A stretch of 55,707 bases of DNA from Lentibacillus salicampi (GCF_004565465.1 NZ_SRHY01000019.1:1-55707), one strand, 5' to 3'. Numbered from the stretch's first letter, positions 7,688 through 16,587 are shown. Notes: generated from the sequence alone by a model not told the origin. Numbers and translations are program-made.

Positions 7688-8893
7688 TTATAGCAGATCG
7701 TCAAATTTCTTTTCCGCCTCGCGCTTGCCAGTCAATGTCACAACTTCAATGCCATTCACTGCTTCCTCTATTAATCCGGAAAAATCAGTTTGCGACTCAA
7801 AGTAATTCACTTTTTCCCGAACTGGACGCGTTTTCGGTGACTTGGGAACAAAAATTGTACAACAATCCTCATATGGACGAATTGAAATATCATACGTATT
7901 AATATCTTTGGAAATCCGGATGATATCCTCTTTATCCATGGCCACTAACGGCCTGAGAACCGGATAATCGGTTACTTCATTAATTACATTCATGCTTTCC
8001 ATCGTCTGGCTGGCGACCTGTCCAAGACTTTCACCGGTCGTCATCGATAAAATTGATTCATTTTTGCAAACTTGCTCGCTTATTTGCAGCATTATCCGGC
8101 GCATAATAGTCATCGCATAATTATCGGGCATCTCACGGAAAATGTGCTGCTGTAATTTCGTGAATGGCACGACATGAACGTTAACCTTATGGCCATAGTG
8201 GGTCAATTTTTCCGCTAAATCCAAAACCTTTTGCTTAGCGCGTTCGCTCGTAAATGGCGGTGAATGAAAATGAATGGCTTCGATTTCCACCCCGCGTTTC
8301 ATCGCCAGAAATCCGGCAACAGGACTGTCAATCCCTCCGGATAACAACAGCAACGTTTTCCCTGCAGTCCCGACCGGTAGTCCACCCAATCCTGGAACAA
8401 CACTCGACGTAATATACGTTGCTTCCGTTCTGATTTCCACTTTCAGTTCTAAATCAGGCTGATGAACATTAACTGTACAGCCAGATGTATGGGATAACAG
8501 ATATCCGCCCAAAACCTGGTTCATCTCCTGCGAACGTACCGGAAATGCTTTATCAATTCGCTTCACGGCAACTTTGAACGACCGGACGTTTGTCGCGTTT
8601 TTTAATGCCCACAATGCAGCTTCCTTGATGGCCGTTTCATCATTTTGGACTTTTATGGCAAGACTTAGGCTCTGGATGCCGAATACCTGACTGCATTTTT
8701 CCATAACAGGCTCCGGATCATGGCCATTCAATAACACAAACATTCTGCCCTGCGTCCGTTTCACGTTTGTTCCCGGAAAACCCTTCAATTGCTGCTGAAG
8801 ATTGCGTTGAAGCTGTAAAATAAAGTTTTTCCTGTTTTTGCCTTTTAAGGCTATTTCACCATAACGAATTAATATATGATCGTATTGCATCAT
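7688..8893 (-). CDS. thiI: tRNA 4-thiouridine synthase ThiI
   Basis: Adenylates U8 of tRNA and inserts sulfur delivered as persulfide, and may also serve thiamine thiazole synthesis. 401 aa: N-terminal ferredoxin-like and THUMP region (to about residue 165), then the PP-loop ATPase with SGGIDS at 185-190. There is no C-terminal rhodanese domain, as in other Bacillus ThiI proteins, which use NifZ as the partner. Start ATG lies 3 bp after the nifZ stop, and its ribosome site (GGAG) lies inside the last nifZ codons, so the two are translationally linked. Confidence 0.95.
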   Translation of the reverse strand: MMQYDHILIRYGEIALKGKNRKNFILQLQRNLQQQLKGFPGTNVKRTQGRMFVLLNGHDPEPVMEKCSQVFGIQSLSLAIKVQNDETAIKEAALWALKNATNVRSFKVAVKRIDKAFPVRSQEMNQVLGGYLLSHTSGCTVNVHQPDLELKVEIRTEATYITSSVVPGLGGLPVGTAGKTLLLLSGGIDSPVAGFLAMKRGVEIEAIHFHSPPFTSERAKQKVLDLAEKLTHYGHKVNVHVVPFTKLQQHIFREMPDNYAMTIMRRIMLQISEQVCKNESILSMTTGESLGQVASQTMESMNVINEVTDYPVLRPLVAMDKEDIIRISKDINTYDISIRPYEDCCTIFVPKSPKTRPVREKVNYFESQTDFSGLIEEAVNGIEVVTLTGKREAEKKFDDLL

Positions 8894-8896
8894 TAT

Positions 8897-10036
8897 CTAC
8901 TCCAGTATTGCTTTTAATTGATCGATTGCTTCGGACAATGCTTTCAAAAATACGCTGATTTCTTCTTCCGTTGTATCATAGGACAAACTGATCCTCAGTG
9001 CCGAGGCTGAACGGTCTTTACCGTGGCCACAAGCAGAGAGAATTTTGCTTTCATCTGTCTGTTTGGATGAACAAGCGGATTTTGTCGATATATAAATTTC
9101 CTGATCACCAAGAGTGTGAATGATCACTTCCGGCTTCAAGCCAGGCACCGAAATATTAAGAATATGGGGTGCGGCTTCTTCGGGCGTGTTAATTTCTACA
9201 CCATCCATCTCACTCAGATTGTGTCGCAGCACCTGCTGCAATTCACGCATATGCCTGATTCCCGTAGTTTGCCGTTCAGTTACCAGCCGTAGTGCTTTAA
9301 CAAATGAAACAGCGCCGGCGAGATTTTCAGTGCCGGAGCGCATCCCCTCCTCCTGATCGCCGCCATGGAATAACGGAAATAAAGTAGTGCCTTTTTTGAC
9401 ATAGATAACCCCCGTTCCTTTTAATCCATGAATTTTATGGCCCGAAATGGTACATAAGTCAATTCCACTGTCAGCAAGTTTCAGCGGCACTTTACCCATT
9501 CCCTGAACGTGGTCAACATGGAAAAATAACTTGGGATGCTGTTTGGCTATTCTGCCAATTTCCTGAACAGGCTGAATCGAACCAAGCTCATTATTCACAT
9601 GCATGATGCTGATTAGAATCGTGTCCTCCCTGATGGCGTCATTCAATTCACCGGGAGAAACGACACCTTTGTCATCCACCGGCAAATACGTGACATCAAA
9701 TCCCAGCTGCTCCAGACCTTTAAATGCCTCATCGACTGAAGAATGCTCAACAGATGTCGTGATCACGTGCTTGCCGCGCCCCTGATGTTCGAGTGCAATA
9801 CCTTTAATGGCCAGATTGTTACCCTCTGTTCCGCCCGAAGTAAACACAATCTCTTCACGCTGCACGTGCAGCAATTCAGCCGCCTGGACCTTTGCTTTTG
9901 TCTGCAGTCTTTCGGCTTCTCCGCCCAATTGATGGATACTCGACGGGTTGGCAAAAAAACGCTCGGATGCCTGCTGAAAACTACTTAATACGTAAGGATC
10001 TGGTTTTGTTGTTGCACTGTTGTCTAAATAAATCAT
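8897..10036 (-). CDS. nifZ: Cysteine desulfurase NifZ (IscS-like), partner of ThiI
   Basis: PLP enzyme taking sulfur from cysteine to form a protein persulfide for ThiI. 379 aa from the ATG at 10036 (MIYLDNSATT), chosen because GGGAG precedes it by 8 nt and the family begins here; the frame extends nine codons further. Signatures: PLP lysine K201 in SGHKIHG, H98 in TTSVEHSS, and the catalytic C322 in STKSACSSKQ. The short YISTKSACSS loop is of the group II (NifS-like) kind. Co-linear and overlapping in signals with thiI. braB, which lies next in B. subtilis, is absent. Confidence 0.93.
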   Translation of the reverse strand: MIYLDNSATTKPDPYVLSSFQQASERFFANPSSIHQLGGEAERLQTKAKVQAAELLHVQREEIVFTSGGTEGNNLAIKGIALEHQGRGKHVITTSVEHSSVDEAFKGLEQLGFDVTYLPVDDKGVVSPGELNDAIREDTILISIMHVNNELGSIQPVQEIGRIAKQHPKLFFHVDHVQGMGKVPLKLADSGIDLCTISGHKIHGLKGTGVIYVKKGTTLFPLFHGGDQEEGMRSGTENLAGAVSFVKALRLVTERQTTGIRHMRELQQVLRHNLSEMDGVEINTPEEAAPHILNISVPGLKPEVIIHTLGDQEIYISTKSACSSKQTDESKILSACGHGKDRSASALRISLSYDTTEEEISVFLKALSEAIDQLKAILE

Positions 10037-10099
10037 GTCCATAACTCCCTGTACAATAAGCAAGGCTGCTTATCAGAAAGGCAGCCTTTACATCTGTTT

Positions 10100-10411
10100 T
10101 CACTGTAATTTCAATTCCTCCAGCAGCCTGTCAATCGAGACCTTGCCGGATTCGTTTGTTATATTTATATTGGAAAGTTTTCCTGGATGATATTTCTTTT
10201 GCTTGTGAATGGCATATACGCTCCCGGATCCACCCGGTTCACCGTCAAACGCCATTTCTTTATTCTCCGTTGTACCAATTTGTGCTTTCCTGTGTGTTTC
10301 CGCCTTAATCGGTGGTTGGTCATTGAAAAAAAACAAAAATAATACGGCAGCCCACACACTTACAACACCTGTACCAAGAAATAGTAAAAGGACACGGAAA
10401 TTGGTTTTCAT
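10100..10411 (-). CDS. Hypothetical membrane-anchored protein
   Basis: 103 aa, not a family I recognise. An N-terminal membrane segment (about residues 6-28, VLLLFLGTGVVSVWAAVLFLFFF) is followed by a short basic extracytoplasmic domain without cysteines and a C-terminal amphipathic helix (IDRLLEELKLQ). Start ATG at 10411 is placed by GGAGG about 12 nt upstream; it begins 1 bp after the ezrA stop, so it is almost certainly co-transcribed with ezrA. A 9-bp-class hairpin (AAGGCTGC...GCAGCCTT, 10063-10089) lies between it and nifZ. Proximity to ezrA hints at a cell-envelope or division link, which is only inference. Confidence 0.65.
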   Translation of the reverse strand: MKTNFRVLLLFLGTGVVSVWAAVLFLFFFNDQPPIKAETHRKAQIGTTENKEMAFDGEPGGSGSVYAIHKQKKYHPGKLSNINITNESGKVSIDRLLEELKLQ

Positions 10412-10412
10412 G

Positions 10413-12104
10413 TTAATTCGCCGCCTCCTGAAACTCCTCAATATGTTTCAGAGCACCAGGTTCAACCTCTTCAACGGCTCTAGCTGCCTGTTCAAGTGCC
10501 AGTTCATATTCATAGGAACGGAATAGGCGCTCTGCTTCCGACAGTTTTCCGGCAAGCGCAGGATCCTGACTGCGGTAACGGTTCGCATACTGGATAACCT
10601 GTTCCGTAAAGTAGGCCTGATCAAGAAGTGTTTCGGTCTGCTCTCTCACATACTCGATGGTAGTCTTCGCTTCAGATAACGCATGCTGGACCTCTGTCAT
10701 ATCAAGCGGCTGTTTCTCCAATGCTGAAAAAACCCGATTATTTCGCTCTGTCGCCTCATCCATTTTATTCCAGATAAAACTTGGCACACCCGGGATGTTA
10801 CTTTTCTTCAACCGGCGATTAACATGATATAACTGTTTTTTCATATCTGTCAATTTTTCCTTAGCTTCGGTTTCATCTTTCCGCAAGTTTTGGATATGTT
10901 CCTTAAATGCTTCGTGGTTTTCTTTGAGTGATTCCAGTTCCTCGAATCCATTTTCAAGTTCACTTCTCAGTTCCGAGTGTGCTGTACTATCATGTTCCAT
11001 TGACTCGTTTATATCATCCAGCTGATTGCGTAACTTGGTCATGGATTTATCGATGGACAGGTATTTTTCCATATCCCCATCTTCAAAATAGTAACTTTCC
11101 CGCAATGTCTCGACTTCCTCTTTCGTCACATGGAATTTATGTTCCATTTCGGTCACTGCATCTTGATAAGGGGCTATTTTCGTATCGACATAATTTTTTG
11201 CCAGTGCTTCTTTTTCAAGGAGCTGATACATTTCGGCCATTCGTTCTTCGATTTCAGGGATCATCTCTTTTGCGGTTGATGTATCACCTTTTTCCAGGGA
11301 TCCCATACATTCGAGAAGCCTGTACTGGAAATGCTGGACTTCTTTTTCAAACCCAAGATGTTCAATCCGGTAGCCGTCATTCTTCATATCGCGCAGACCT
11401 TTGAATAATTCATTCAACTGCTCAGGTAAACCATGCTTACATTTTTGGTAAATGGCCGGGAATTCTTCCATTTCTAAAGTTAAATCATCTAATTTCCGCT
11501 TCAGTGCTTCCACCAGATTCCGCGCTTCTGAATACTCGCCGGCATCCACTAATTCATGGTAATGACCCAGGTCTGCCTCCAGCTCGTCAAGTTCGGTTTC
11601 AAACCGTACGTCTGCCTTACCGAACTGATGGCGGCGCTGTGAAAGATTTTTGCGTAAACCTTTTAAATCAGGTTCTATCCTTTCGATGTCTTTACGCCCC
11701 GCTTCCTCTGATTCCATCAGTTGATCGAGCTCTTCCAGCATTTGATCAATTTCTTTCTCAACAGATTGCAGCGTCTGCTCCGCTGTACGCAGTGTCTTTT
11801 TGGCACTCGGAAAACGATACCGGTCCGAGGCTTCTTCCGCGTCAAACAAATACTCCTCAATATCCGGCAGTTCTTTTGTTACGATAGATTCCCATCGCTC
11901 TTTCCATGACTCAAATTTTTCCTGTGTCTCACCGGATAAATTCAGGTTTTTAATACGTGCCAGTTCAGCCGCAATATTACGGTTCATAATATCCATTTTC
12001 CAGGCTTCCAGACGATCCACAACATCATAAACCCTTTTCCTTATAATTAACCCGGTGATCGTGATTGCAATGATAACGAGAATACTTCCGATGATGTACG
12101 CCAT
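10413..12104 (-). CDS. ezrA: Septation ring regulator EzrA
   Basis: Membrane-anchored negative regulator of FtsZ ring formation. 563 aa, matching the 562-aa B. subtilis protein. One N-terminal transmembrane helix (about residues 4-22, IIGSILVIIAITITGLII) is followed by almost continuous coiled-coil/spectrin-like repeats (Glu/Leu/Lys-rich, residues 30-550), with the family motif YDVVDRLEAWK after the anchor. Start ATG at 12104 fits the family and GGGGGG just upstream; the open frame extends 24 codons further without support. hisJ, found beside ezrA in B. subtilis, is missing here, so ezrA faces refZ directly across 200 bp. Confidence 0.95.
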   Translation of the reverse strand: MAYIIGSILVIIAITITGLIIRKRVYDVVDRLEAWKMDIMNRNIAAELARIKNLNLSGETQEKFESWKERWESIVTKELPDIEEYLFDAEEASDRYRFPSAKKTLRTAEQTLQSVEKEIDQMLEELDQLMESEEAGRKDIERIEPDLKGLRKNLSQRRHQFGKADVRFETELDELEADLGHYHELVDAGEYSEARNLVEALKRKLDDLTLEMEEFPAIYQKCKHGLPEQLNELFKGLRDMKNDGYRIEHLGFEKEVQHFQYRLLECMGSLEKGDTSTAKEMIPEIEERMAEMYQLLEKEALAKNYVDTKIAPYQDAVTEMEHKFHVTKEEVETLRESYYFEDGDMEKYLSIDKSMTKLRNQLDDINESMEHDSTAHSELRSELENGFEELESLKENHEAFKEHIQNLRKDETEAKEKLTDMKKQLYHVNRRLKKSNIPGVPSFIWNKMDEATERNNRVFSALEKQPLDMTEVQHALSEAKTTIEYVREQTETLLDQAYFTEQVIQYANRYRSQDPALAGKLSEAERLFRSYEYELALEQAARAVEEVEPGALKHIEEFQEAAN

Positions 12105-12312
12105 AAATGCCCCCCTAACTTCATTCTTATAAGAGGAATTGTTCCCTGAATATATGTATAAGAAATCTGCCCACAAAAAATAGTCATCCTTATACTAATA
12201 ATACCACGTTATTGGCATTTTTGGCTAAAAAAAATGAAATAAATTCGTGTTTCGACACAATTTTTTTGGACTAAGAATAAAACAGGACACATGACCCGCC
12301 TATATTCCGAAT

Positions 12313-12936
12313 TCACCTAATCGCTTCTCTGTTTTGCTCCACCACAAAATCTAGCCATTTCCCGACCATCCGTGTGTAATTCTTCACAAACTGATCATGT
12401 GAAAAATCCCCGACAACCTGATCTTTCCATTCATACTGCATCAGATATGGGGTTGTTAACATTCCTTTTAACTGCATCAGTAAAAATTGGTTATCCAGGT
12501 GCTGTTTTTTCTGATCCGGAAAAATGGCATGAAAGGCATTACTGATAACATAGTTCTCTTTTGCCAGATACGTGACTGTCATTTCCCGGACAAAGACAGA
12601 ATCCAGCGATAACTCACGATGAATAAAACATGATAATTGATGGTTGTGCTGTTTGTACTGTATAATAACTTTAATCATTTTTTTCAGTTTTTCCAACGGT
12701 AATAATGAGTCATTTTTCTCCCGGGATATTTCAATCGTTTCAAGATAAGCCTCATAGTATTGTGTTACGGCATACTCAAGAAGCCCTTGTTTGCTTTTGA
12801 AATAGTAACTGATCAGCGAGACATTGACAGTGGCTTTATCAGCTATATCCCTTACTGATGTACCATGGAAACCATTCTGAAAAAACAATGAAGATGCGGC
12901 ATCGATCACTTTTTGTTTCGTCGGATTTTTTTTCAT
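12313..12936 (-). CDS. refZ: TetR-family regulator of FtsZ, RefZ (YttP)
   Basis: 207 aa. An N-terminal TetR helix-turn-helix (about residues 8-55, with GTSVRDIADKATVNVSLISYYF) precedes a C-terminal dimer/ligand domain. In B. subtilis RefZ is made early in sporulation, binds sites near the origin and helps place the polar division septum. The assignment rests on the HTH sequence and on location between ezrA and ytsP. The upstream region (12937-13090) contains several TCGAC/CGACGA-like words that could be its own sites, but I cannot verify the binding motif from memory. Confidence 0.88.
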   Translation of the reverse strand: MKKNPTKQKVIDAASSLFFQNGFHGTSVRDIADKATVNVSLISYYFKSKQGLLEYAVTQYYEAYLETIEISREKNDSLLPLEKLKKMIKVIIQYKQHNHQLSCFIHRELSLDSVFVREMTVTYLAKENYVISNAFHAIFPDQKKQHLDNQFLLMQLKGMLTTPYLMQYEWKDQVVGDFSHDQFVKNYTRMVGKWLDFVVEQNREAIR

Positions 12937-13065
12937 CGAAACACACGCCCCCTTACTTCTATTTTACGACGAAATAAGGAAAATCCCTGCAATTTTCGCT
13001 CGACAATTACCACAGCTTTTTGTCGAAGTCTAAAGTGAAACTTCATTCGGCGTGGGGCTATACTA

Positions 13066-13077
13066 CCCGTTAACGGG
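13066..13077. promoter_or_regulatory. Perfect 12-bp palindrome before ytsP
   Basis: CCCGTTAACGGG lies just downstream of a -10-like TATACT (13060-13065) and 6 bp before the ribosome site of ytsP. It could be an operator or a small hairpin at the transcript start. No regulator can be assigned. Confidence 0.35.
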
Positions 13078-13095
13078 ATAAATGGAAGGAAATGA

Positions 13096-13584
13096 ATGTC
13101 AATGTTTCAGGCAACAGCCTATTCCGGTCAGCGGATAAAGGATTATGAATTATTATTAAAGCAATTAACTGCACTTTCTGAAGATGAAACGGATGCTTTA
13201 GCCATTTTATCGAACGCATCCGCTTTATTAAATCAATTTCTTGATAATATAAACTGGGTCGGCTTCTACTTATGGAAGAACGATGAATTGGTGCTTGGGC
13301 CATTCCAGGGTTTACCTGCATGCATCCGGATAGAATATGGCAAAGGCGTTTGCGGAACGGCCATTAAGGAAGGCAGCACACAGCTTGTTGAGGATGTCAC
13401 GGCATTCCCCGGGCATATTGCTTGTGACAGTGCCAGCAAATCAGAAGTTGTTGTACCGCTGTCAGTGGCTGATGAAATCTATGGTGTGCTTGATATCGAC
13501 AGCCCGACTATGAGCCGGTTTGATGAAACAGATAAAGTCTATTTGGAAAAATTCGCACGAGAGCTTGAGAAGCTTTTGCAATAA
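13096..13584 (+). CDS. msrC: Free methionine-(R)-sulfoxide reductase, GAF domain (YtsP/fRMsr)
   Basis: 162-aa single GAF-domain enzyme that reduces free methionine R-sulfoxide. The three family cysteines are present: C76 (PACIRIE), C86 (GVCGTA) and C110 (HIACD). Their spacing of 10 and 24 is identical to C84/C94/C118 of the E. coli enzyme, with the last expected to be catalytic. Start ATG at 13096 follows GGAAGGA; an in-frame ATG two codons later is possible. It lies between refZ and rpsD as in B. subtilis, though ytrP is missing. Confidence 0.92.
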   Translation: MSMFQATAYSGQRIKDYELLLKQLTALSEDETDALAILSNASALLNQFLDNINWVGFYLWKNDELVLGPFQGLPACIRIEYGKGVCGTAIKEGSTQLVEDVTAFPGHIACDSASKSEVVVPLSVADEIYGVLDIDSPTMSRFDETDKVYLEKFARELEKLLQ

Positions 13585-13746
13585 AACGTATGCGGTTGGC
13601 GATTGTATCACCAGTGCAGTTTTATGTTATTGCGAACTAAGGCGCGACGAACGCTGTTTAGGCGGATGAATTATGGATTCGAGCCGCATTTATGATGGCT
13701 TGAGCGAAATCAATAAGCGATGTCTGCATCAACACACAGAAAATGG

Positions 13747-13775
13747 TTGACTTACAGCTTCATAGCCTATATACT
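13747..13775 (+). promoter_or_regulatory. SigA-type promoter of rpsD
   Basis: TTGACT (13747-13752), 17-bp spacer, TATACT (13770-13775). Initiation would be near 13782, giving a leader of about 200 nt before the rpsD start. Confidence 0.75.
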
Positions 13776-13781
13776 ATTCGT

Positions 13782-13980
13782 TGTGTAAAATAACAAGGTA
13801 GCCTATGTGAACCGGCATTGCCCCCATTTTATTCCTTCTGCAAGGTTTGATTCTTTGGCGGAAGGTGTATCGTGTAACTCTCTGCTGCTGGAGCGATGGT
13901 ACATGAAAATAAAATGGACAATGATCAGGAACACGGTCGTTTATTTTATGCAAATAAACTTATAAAGGAGGAAATGTCCT
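13782..13980 (+). ncRNA. rpsD 5' leader, probable ribosomal protein S4 autoregulatory RNA
   Basis: Downstream of the promoter, CCATTTTATT (13824-13833) pairs perfectly with AATAAAATGG (13908-13917), enclosing a second helix CCTTCTGC (13834-13841) with GCGGAAGG (13858-13865). An inner CAAGG/CTTTG helix and GTATCG/CGAT..GTAC pairing are also possible. In B. subtilis the rpsD leader is a target for S4 feedback repression, so this fold is a good candidate for the same control. The 13585-13746 part upstream has no gene. Confidence 0.65.
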
Positions 13981-14583
13981 ATGTCACGATTTACCGGATC
14001 AGATTGGAAAAAATCACGACGCCTCGGCATTTCATTAACCGGGACCGGTAAGGAACTGGATCGACGTCCTTACCCTCCTGGACAGCACGGACCTAATCAG
14101 CGCAAAAAAATGTCTGAATATGGTCTGCAACAGCAGGAAAAACAAAAACTCCGCTTCATGTACGGATTGAACGAACGCCAATTCCGTAACCTGTTCACAG
14201 AAGCGGGTAAAATGAGAGGTGTCCATGGTGAGAACTTCATGATTTTGCTTGAATCCCGCCTGGATAACCTTGTTTATCGCCTTGGCCTGGCACGTACACG
14301 CCGCCAGTCACGTCAGCTGGTCAACCATGGCCACGTAACCGTCGATGGCGGACGTGTTGATATTCCATCATACCGCGTGAAGCCGGGTCAGGTTATCGGT
14401 CTGCGTGAACGTTCACAAAATCTCGACATCATTCAGGAAGCCATCGAAGTGAACAACTTCGTACCGGAATACATGACGTTTGATGAAGACAAAAAAGAAG
14501 GAACCTATTCACGCTATCCTGAACGTTCCGAACTGCCAGCAGAAATTAACGAAGCCCTTATCGTTGAGTTCTACTCACGTTAA
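13981..14583 (+). CDS. rpsD: 30S ribosomal protein S4
   Basis: Primary 16S rRNA-binding protein that nucleates 30S assembly and, in Bacillus, represses its own mRNA. 200 aa, the standard length. N-terminal [16 protein letters not shown] and the S4 RNA-binding domain (about residues 90-155, including [19 protein letters not shown]) are clear. The zinc-binding cysteines of C+ paralogues are absent, so this is a C- form. Start ATG follows AAAGGAGG. Monocistronic, with its own promoter, leader and terminator. In B. subtilis tyrS follows directly; here about 9 kb of accessory DNA intervenes. Confidence 0.98.
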   Translation: MSRFTGSDWKKSRRLGISLTGTGKELDRRPYPPGQHGPNQRKKMSEYGLQQQEKQKLRFMYGLNERQFRNLFTEAGKMRGVHGENFMILLESRLDNLVYRLGLARTRRQSRQLVNHGHVTVDGGRVDIPSYRVKPGQVIGLRERSQNLDIIQEAIEVNNFVPEYMTFDEDKKEGTYSRYPERSELPAEINEALIVEFYSR

Positions 14584-14608
14584 TTTAGAGTTTCGCAAAA
14601 CAGAAAAC

Positions 14609-14656
14609 TCAAAGCCCTCAAACCCATTGTATATCAAGAGTTTGAGGGCTTATTTA
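14609..14656 (+). terminator. rpsD terminator
   Basis: AAGCCCTCAAAC (14612-14623) pairs perfectly with GTTTGAGGGCTT (14640-14651), followed by ATTTATTTA. Confidence 0.9.
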
Positions 14657-14699
14657 TTTACTGTGGTCTGCCCCTCCCCCCGCTGAATTTTGTGCTTTA

Positions 14700-15031
14700 A
14701 TTGTTGATCTTCGGGCTTATACCGTCAATGAAGGTGCCTCTACCGTTGATTTTCGGGCGCACACCGTTGATGAGGGCACTTCTACCGTTGATATTCAGAT
14801 CTCCGCCGTTGATGAGGGCACTTCTACCGTTGATATTCAGGCCCACACCGTTGATGAGGGCACTTCTACCGTTGATATTCAGGCCCACACCGTTGATGAG
14901 GGCACTTCTACCGTTGATATTCAGGCCCACACCGTTGATGAGGGCACTTCTACCGTTGATATTCAGATCTCCACCGTTGATGAGGGCACTTCTACCGTTG
15001 ATATTCAGGCCCACACCGTTGATGAGGGCCT
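14700..15031. repeat. Intergenic tandem array, 42-bp unit made of two 21-bp halves
   Basis: Every 21 bp the word ACCGTTGAT recurs (14742, 14763, 14784, 14826 and so on, with variants at 14700, 14721 and 14805). It is followed alternately by GAGGGCACTTCT and ATTCAGGCCCAC (or ATTCAGATCTCC). There are about 15 half-units, or 7-8 full units. Because 42 is a multiple of 3, frames stay open on both strands as 14-residue repeats, but there is no ribosome site, so I treat it as non-coding. Unit identity is highest in the middle and decays at the left end. Confidence 0.9.
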
Positions 15032-15164
15032 CCCTGAAACTGAATAATCACAAATTTAATAAATTTTTACCATGTATGCGTTTGATTCCTCATGAAGATG
15101 GGAAACGTTTTATGAGAAGTACTAGGATTGAACGGGAAAATACGACATAGAAAGGATGGACAGA

Positions 15165-15578
15165 GTGGAAAAACTCAATTTGAAAACAGCAAAGAAACTG
15201 ATTGATAGTGCTGAGCAGGAGGCAAAAAAGACGAGCGTACAAATGGTCATTTCCTTACTGGACGATGGCGGTAATTTGGTGGCAACCCATCGGATGGATG
15301 ATGCATGGCTGGCAAGTATCGATATTGCCCATAATAAGGCCTGGACATCCGTGGCTTTAAAAATGCCGACATCCGATCTGGAAGAAGCAACAGTGCCAAA
15401 AGCAGAACTTTGGGGGCTAAACACAACCAATCAAGGAAAAATTGTCGTATTCGGTGGTGGGATCCCTCTTGAAAAGGGCGGAAAAGTGATTGGCGCAATC
15501 GGTGTCAGTGGTGGGGCCGTTCCACAGGATGTTCAGGTGGCAGAAGCGGCGGTAAAGACTTTTGAAAAAGAAAAATAA
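15165..15578 (+). CDS. GlcG/HbpS family protein
   Basis: 137 aa, one domain of the GlcG/HbpS (DUF336) family; characterised members bind haem or act as accessory proteins, but no single function covers the family. Typical features are SLLDDGGNLVATHRMDDAW, the GxIPL segment GGGIPLEKGGKVIGAIGVSGG, and the C-terminal QVAEAAVKTFE. I prefer the GTG at 15165, 5-8 nt after AAAGGATGG; the ATG at 15156 lies inside that ribosome site. The gene stands alone after the 42-bp array and has no counterpart at this position in B. subtilis. Confidence 0.8.
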   Translation: MEKLNLKTAKKLIDSAEQEAKKTSVQMVISLLDDGGNLVATHRMDDAWLASIDIAHNKAWTSVALKMPTSDLEEATVPKAELWGLNTTNQGKIVVFGGGIPLEKGGKVIGAIGVSGGAVPQDVQVAEAAVKTFEKEK

Positions 15579-15668
15579 CCCTGTAGCATCTTTTTATTTT
15601 TTAGTCATCGTGCCGTATTTATCACAACCTATATTTGCTATGCGCTCCATAGGTACAGCCGGGTTTCA

Positions 15669-16046
15669 TCATAGTATGACGCCTGCAAAGTTACCTTCCA
15701 GCACTTTTTTCGCATGTTGATTTGTGCACTGAAAGGATGCTTTAATAGCGGTTCGATTGCGATCCTGTTTTTCAAGCTCCTCAATTGTTACGTCACAAAC
15801 GATTGTATCTCCAGTAAACACTGGTCTTAAAAACTCAAAATTCATAGTACGTGCAAGTACATTATTATCTCCGCCAACTTTGGTCGGCAACGTAGCCGTT
15901 AACAACCCCTGGATAACAAGCCTGCCTTGTTCATCAGGATTAAGATGATGGTCCCCTTCATCGCCGGATATTTTTGTAAACAATTCGACATCCTCTTTAA
16001 TGAATGTTCGTTCAAAACTTATAGTATCTCCCACGTTCAGTCCCAA
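15669..16046 (-). CDS. MaoC-like hotdog-fold dehydratase/hydratase
   Basis: About 125 aa. A single hotdog domain like (R)-specific enoyl-CoA hydratases and MaoC dehydratases: GLNVGDTISFERTFIKEDV, then SGDEGDHHLNPDEQGR and IQGLL, and the core strand FLRPVFTGDTI. In the family the active site is an Asp/His pair in SGDxNPIH; here the segment reads SGDEGDHHL, so the Asp and a His are kept but the Asn-Pro is changed. The TTG start at 16046 is supported by GGGGGAA 6 nt upstream and by family alignment; the frame reaches an ATG at 16097 with no ribosome site. Isolated and leftward, it converges on the GlcG-like gene. The substrate is unknown. Confidence 0.75.
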   Translation of the reverse strand: MGLNVGDTISFERTFIKEDVELFTKISGDEGDHHLNPDEQGRLVIQGLLTATLPTKVGGDNNVLARTMNFEFLRPVFTGDTIVCDVTIEELEKQDRNRTAIKASFQCTNQHAKKVLEGNFAGVIL

Positions 16047-16272
16047 TACAAATTCCCCCTGTGCTAACATGGTATCGACAGTACACAATCTCATCACAAA
16101 TAATCTTTGTATTCAAATTTTACCATAACTCAGGCAAAAAGAATGATGCAATCGATCCGGAATAAATCCCCAGCGATACAGCAGCTGGTCGAAATTAGAC
16201 ACGCATCGTCTGTTAACTGCCTTTCCATTTTATAGTTGCGCCGAATAACATACCATAAGCGTGAAGGTGAGC

Positions 16273-16587
16273 ATGAAAGGGGTGGTCACGATACAGGATT
16301 CAAAAGATGAACAAAAGAGTGATGAATCAAGATTATATGAAATAGAAGCCCGGCTGAAAGTACTGGAACAATCCTTGAAAACGAAACCGGATACAAAGGA
16401 TGTCATTATAAAAATCGATGAATTGATTAAAGAAAAGGAGCTTATAACCAAAGCAGAATTGGACAGTTTTCATAAAAAAATAGAAGCAACGTTACAGGCA
16501 AATCAGGTCAAACTATTAAAATGGATGTTCGCCATGGGAATTAGTTCTGTAGCTGCCTTTGCAGCGGTCGTCCGAATCGTTATTTGA
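16273..16587 (+). CDS. Small coiled-coil protein with C-terminal membrane anchor
   Basis: About 104 aa of a family I cannot name. The first 75 residues are a charged coiled coil (RLYEIEARLKVLEQSLK and similar heptads). The last 20 (WMFAMGISSVAAFAAVVRIVI) form one membrane helix. This plan resembles XhlA/haemolysin-type and other phage-like accessory proteins, but also many unrelated tail-anchored proteins. ATG at 16273 is taken because AAGGTGA precedes it; the frame can also begin at GTG 16261. No phage genes surround it. Confidence 0.55.
   Translation: MKGVVTIQDSKDEQKSDESRLYEIEARLKVLEQSLKTKPDTKDVIIKIDELIKEKELITKAELDSFHKKIEATLQANQVKLLKWMFAMGISSVAAFAAVVRIVI

Noticed and set aside
12937..13060. 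RefZ-binding sites upstream of refZ
   Set aside because: Several TCGAC-like words occur, but I cannot recall the exact consensus well enough to call a site.
14697..15150. 105-aa and 149-aa reading frames on both strands across the 42-bp array
   Set aside because: The period is 14 codons, so all frames stay open by repetition. There is no ribosome site, and both strands give equally monotonous peptides.
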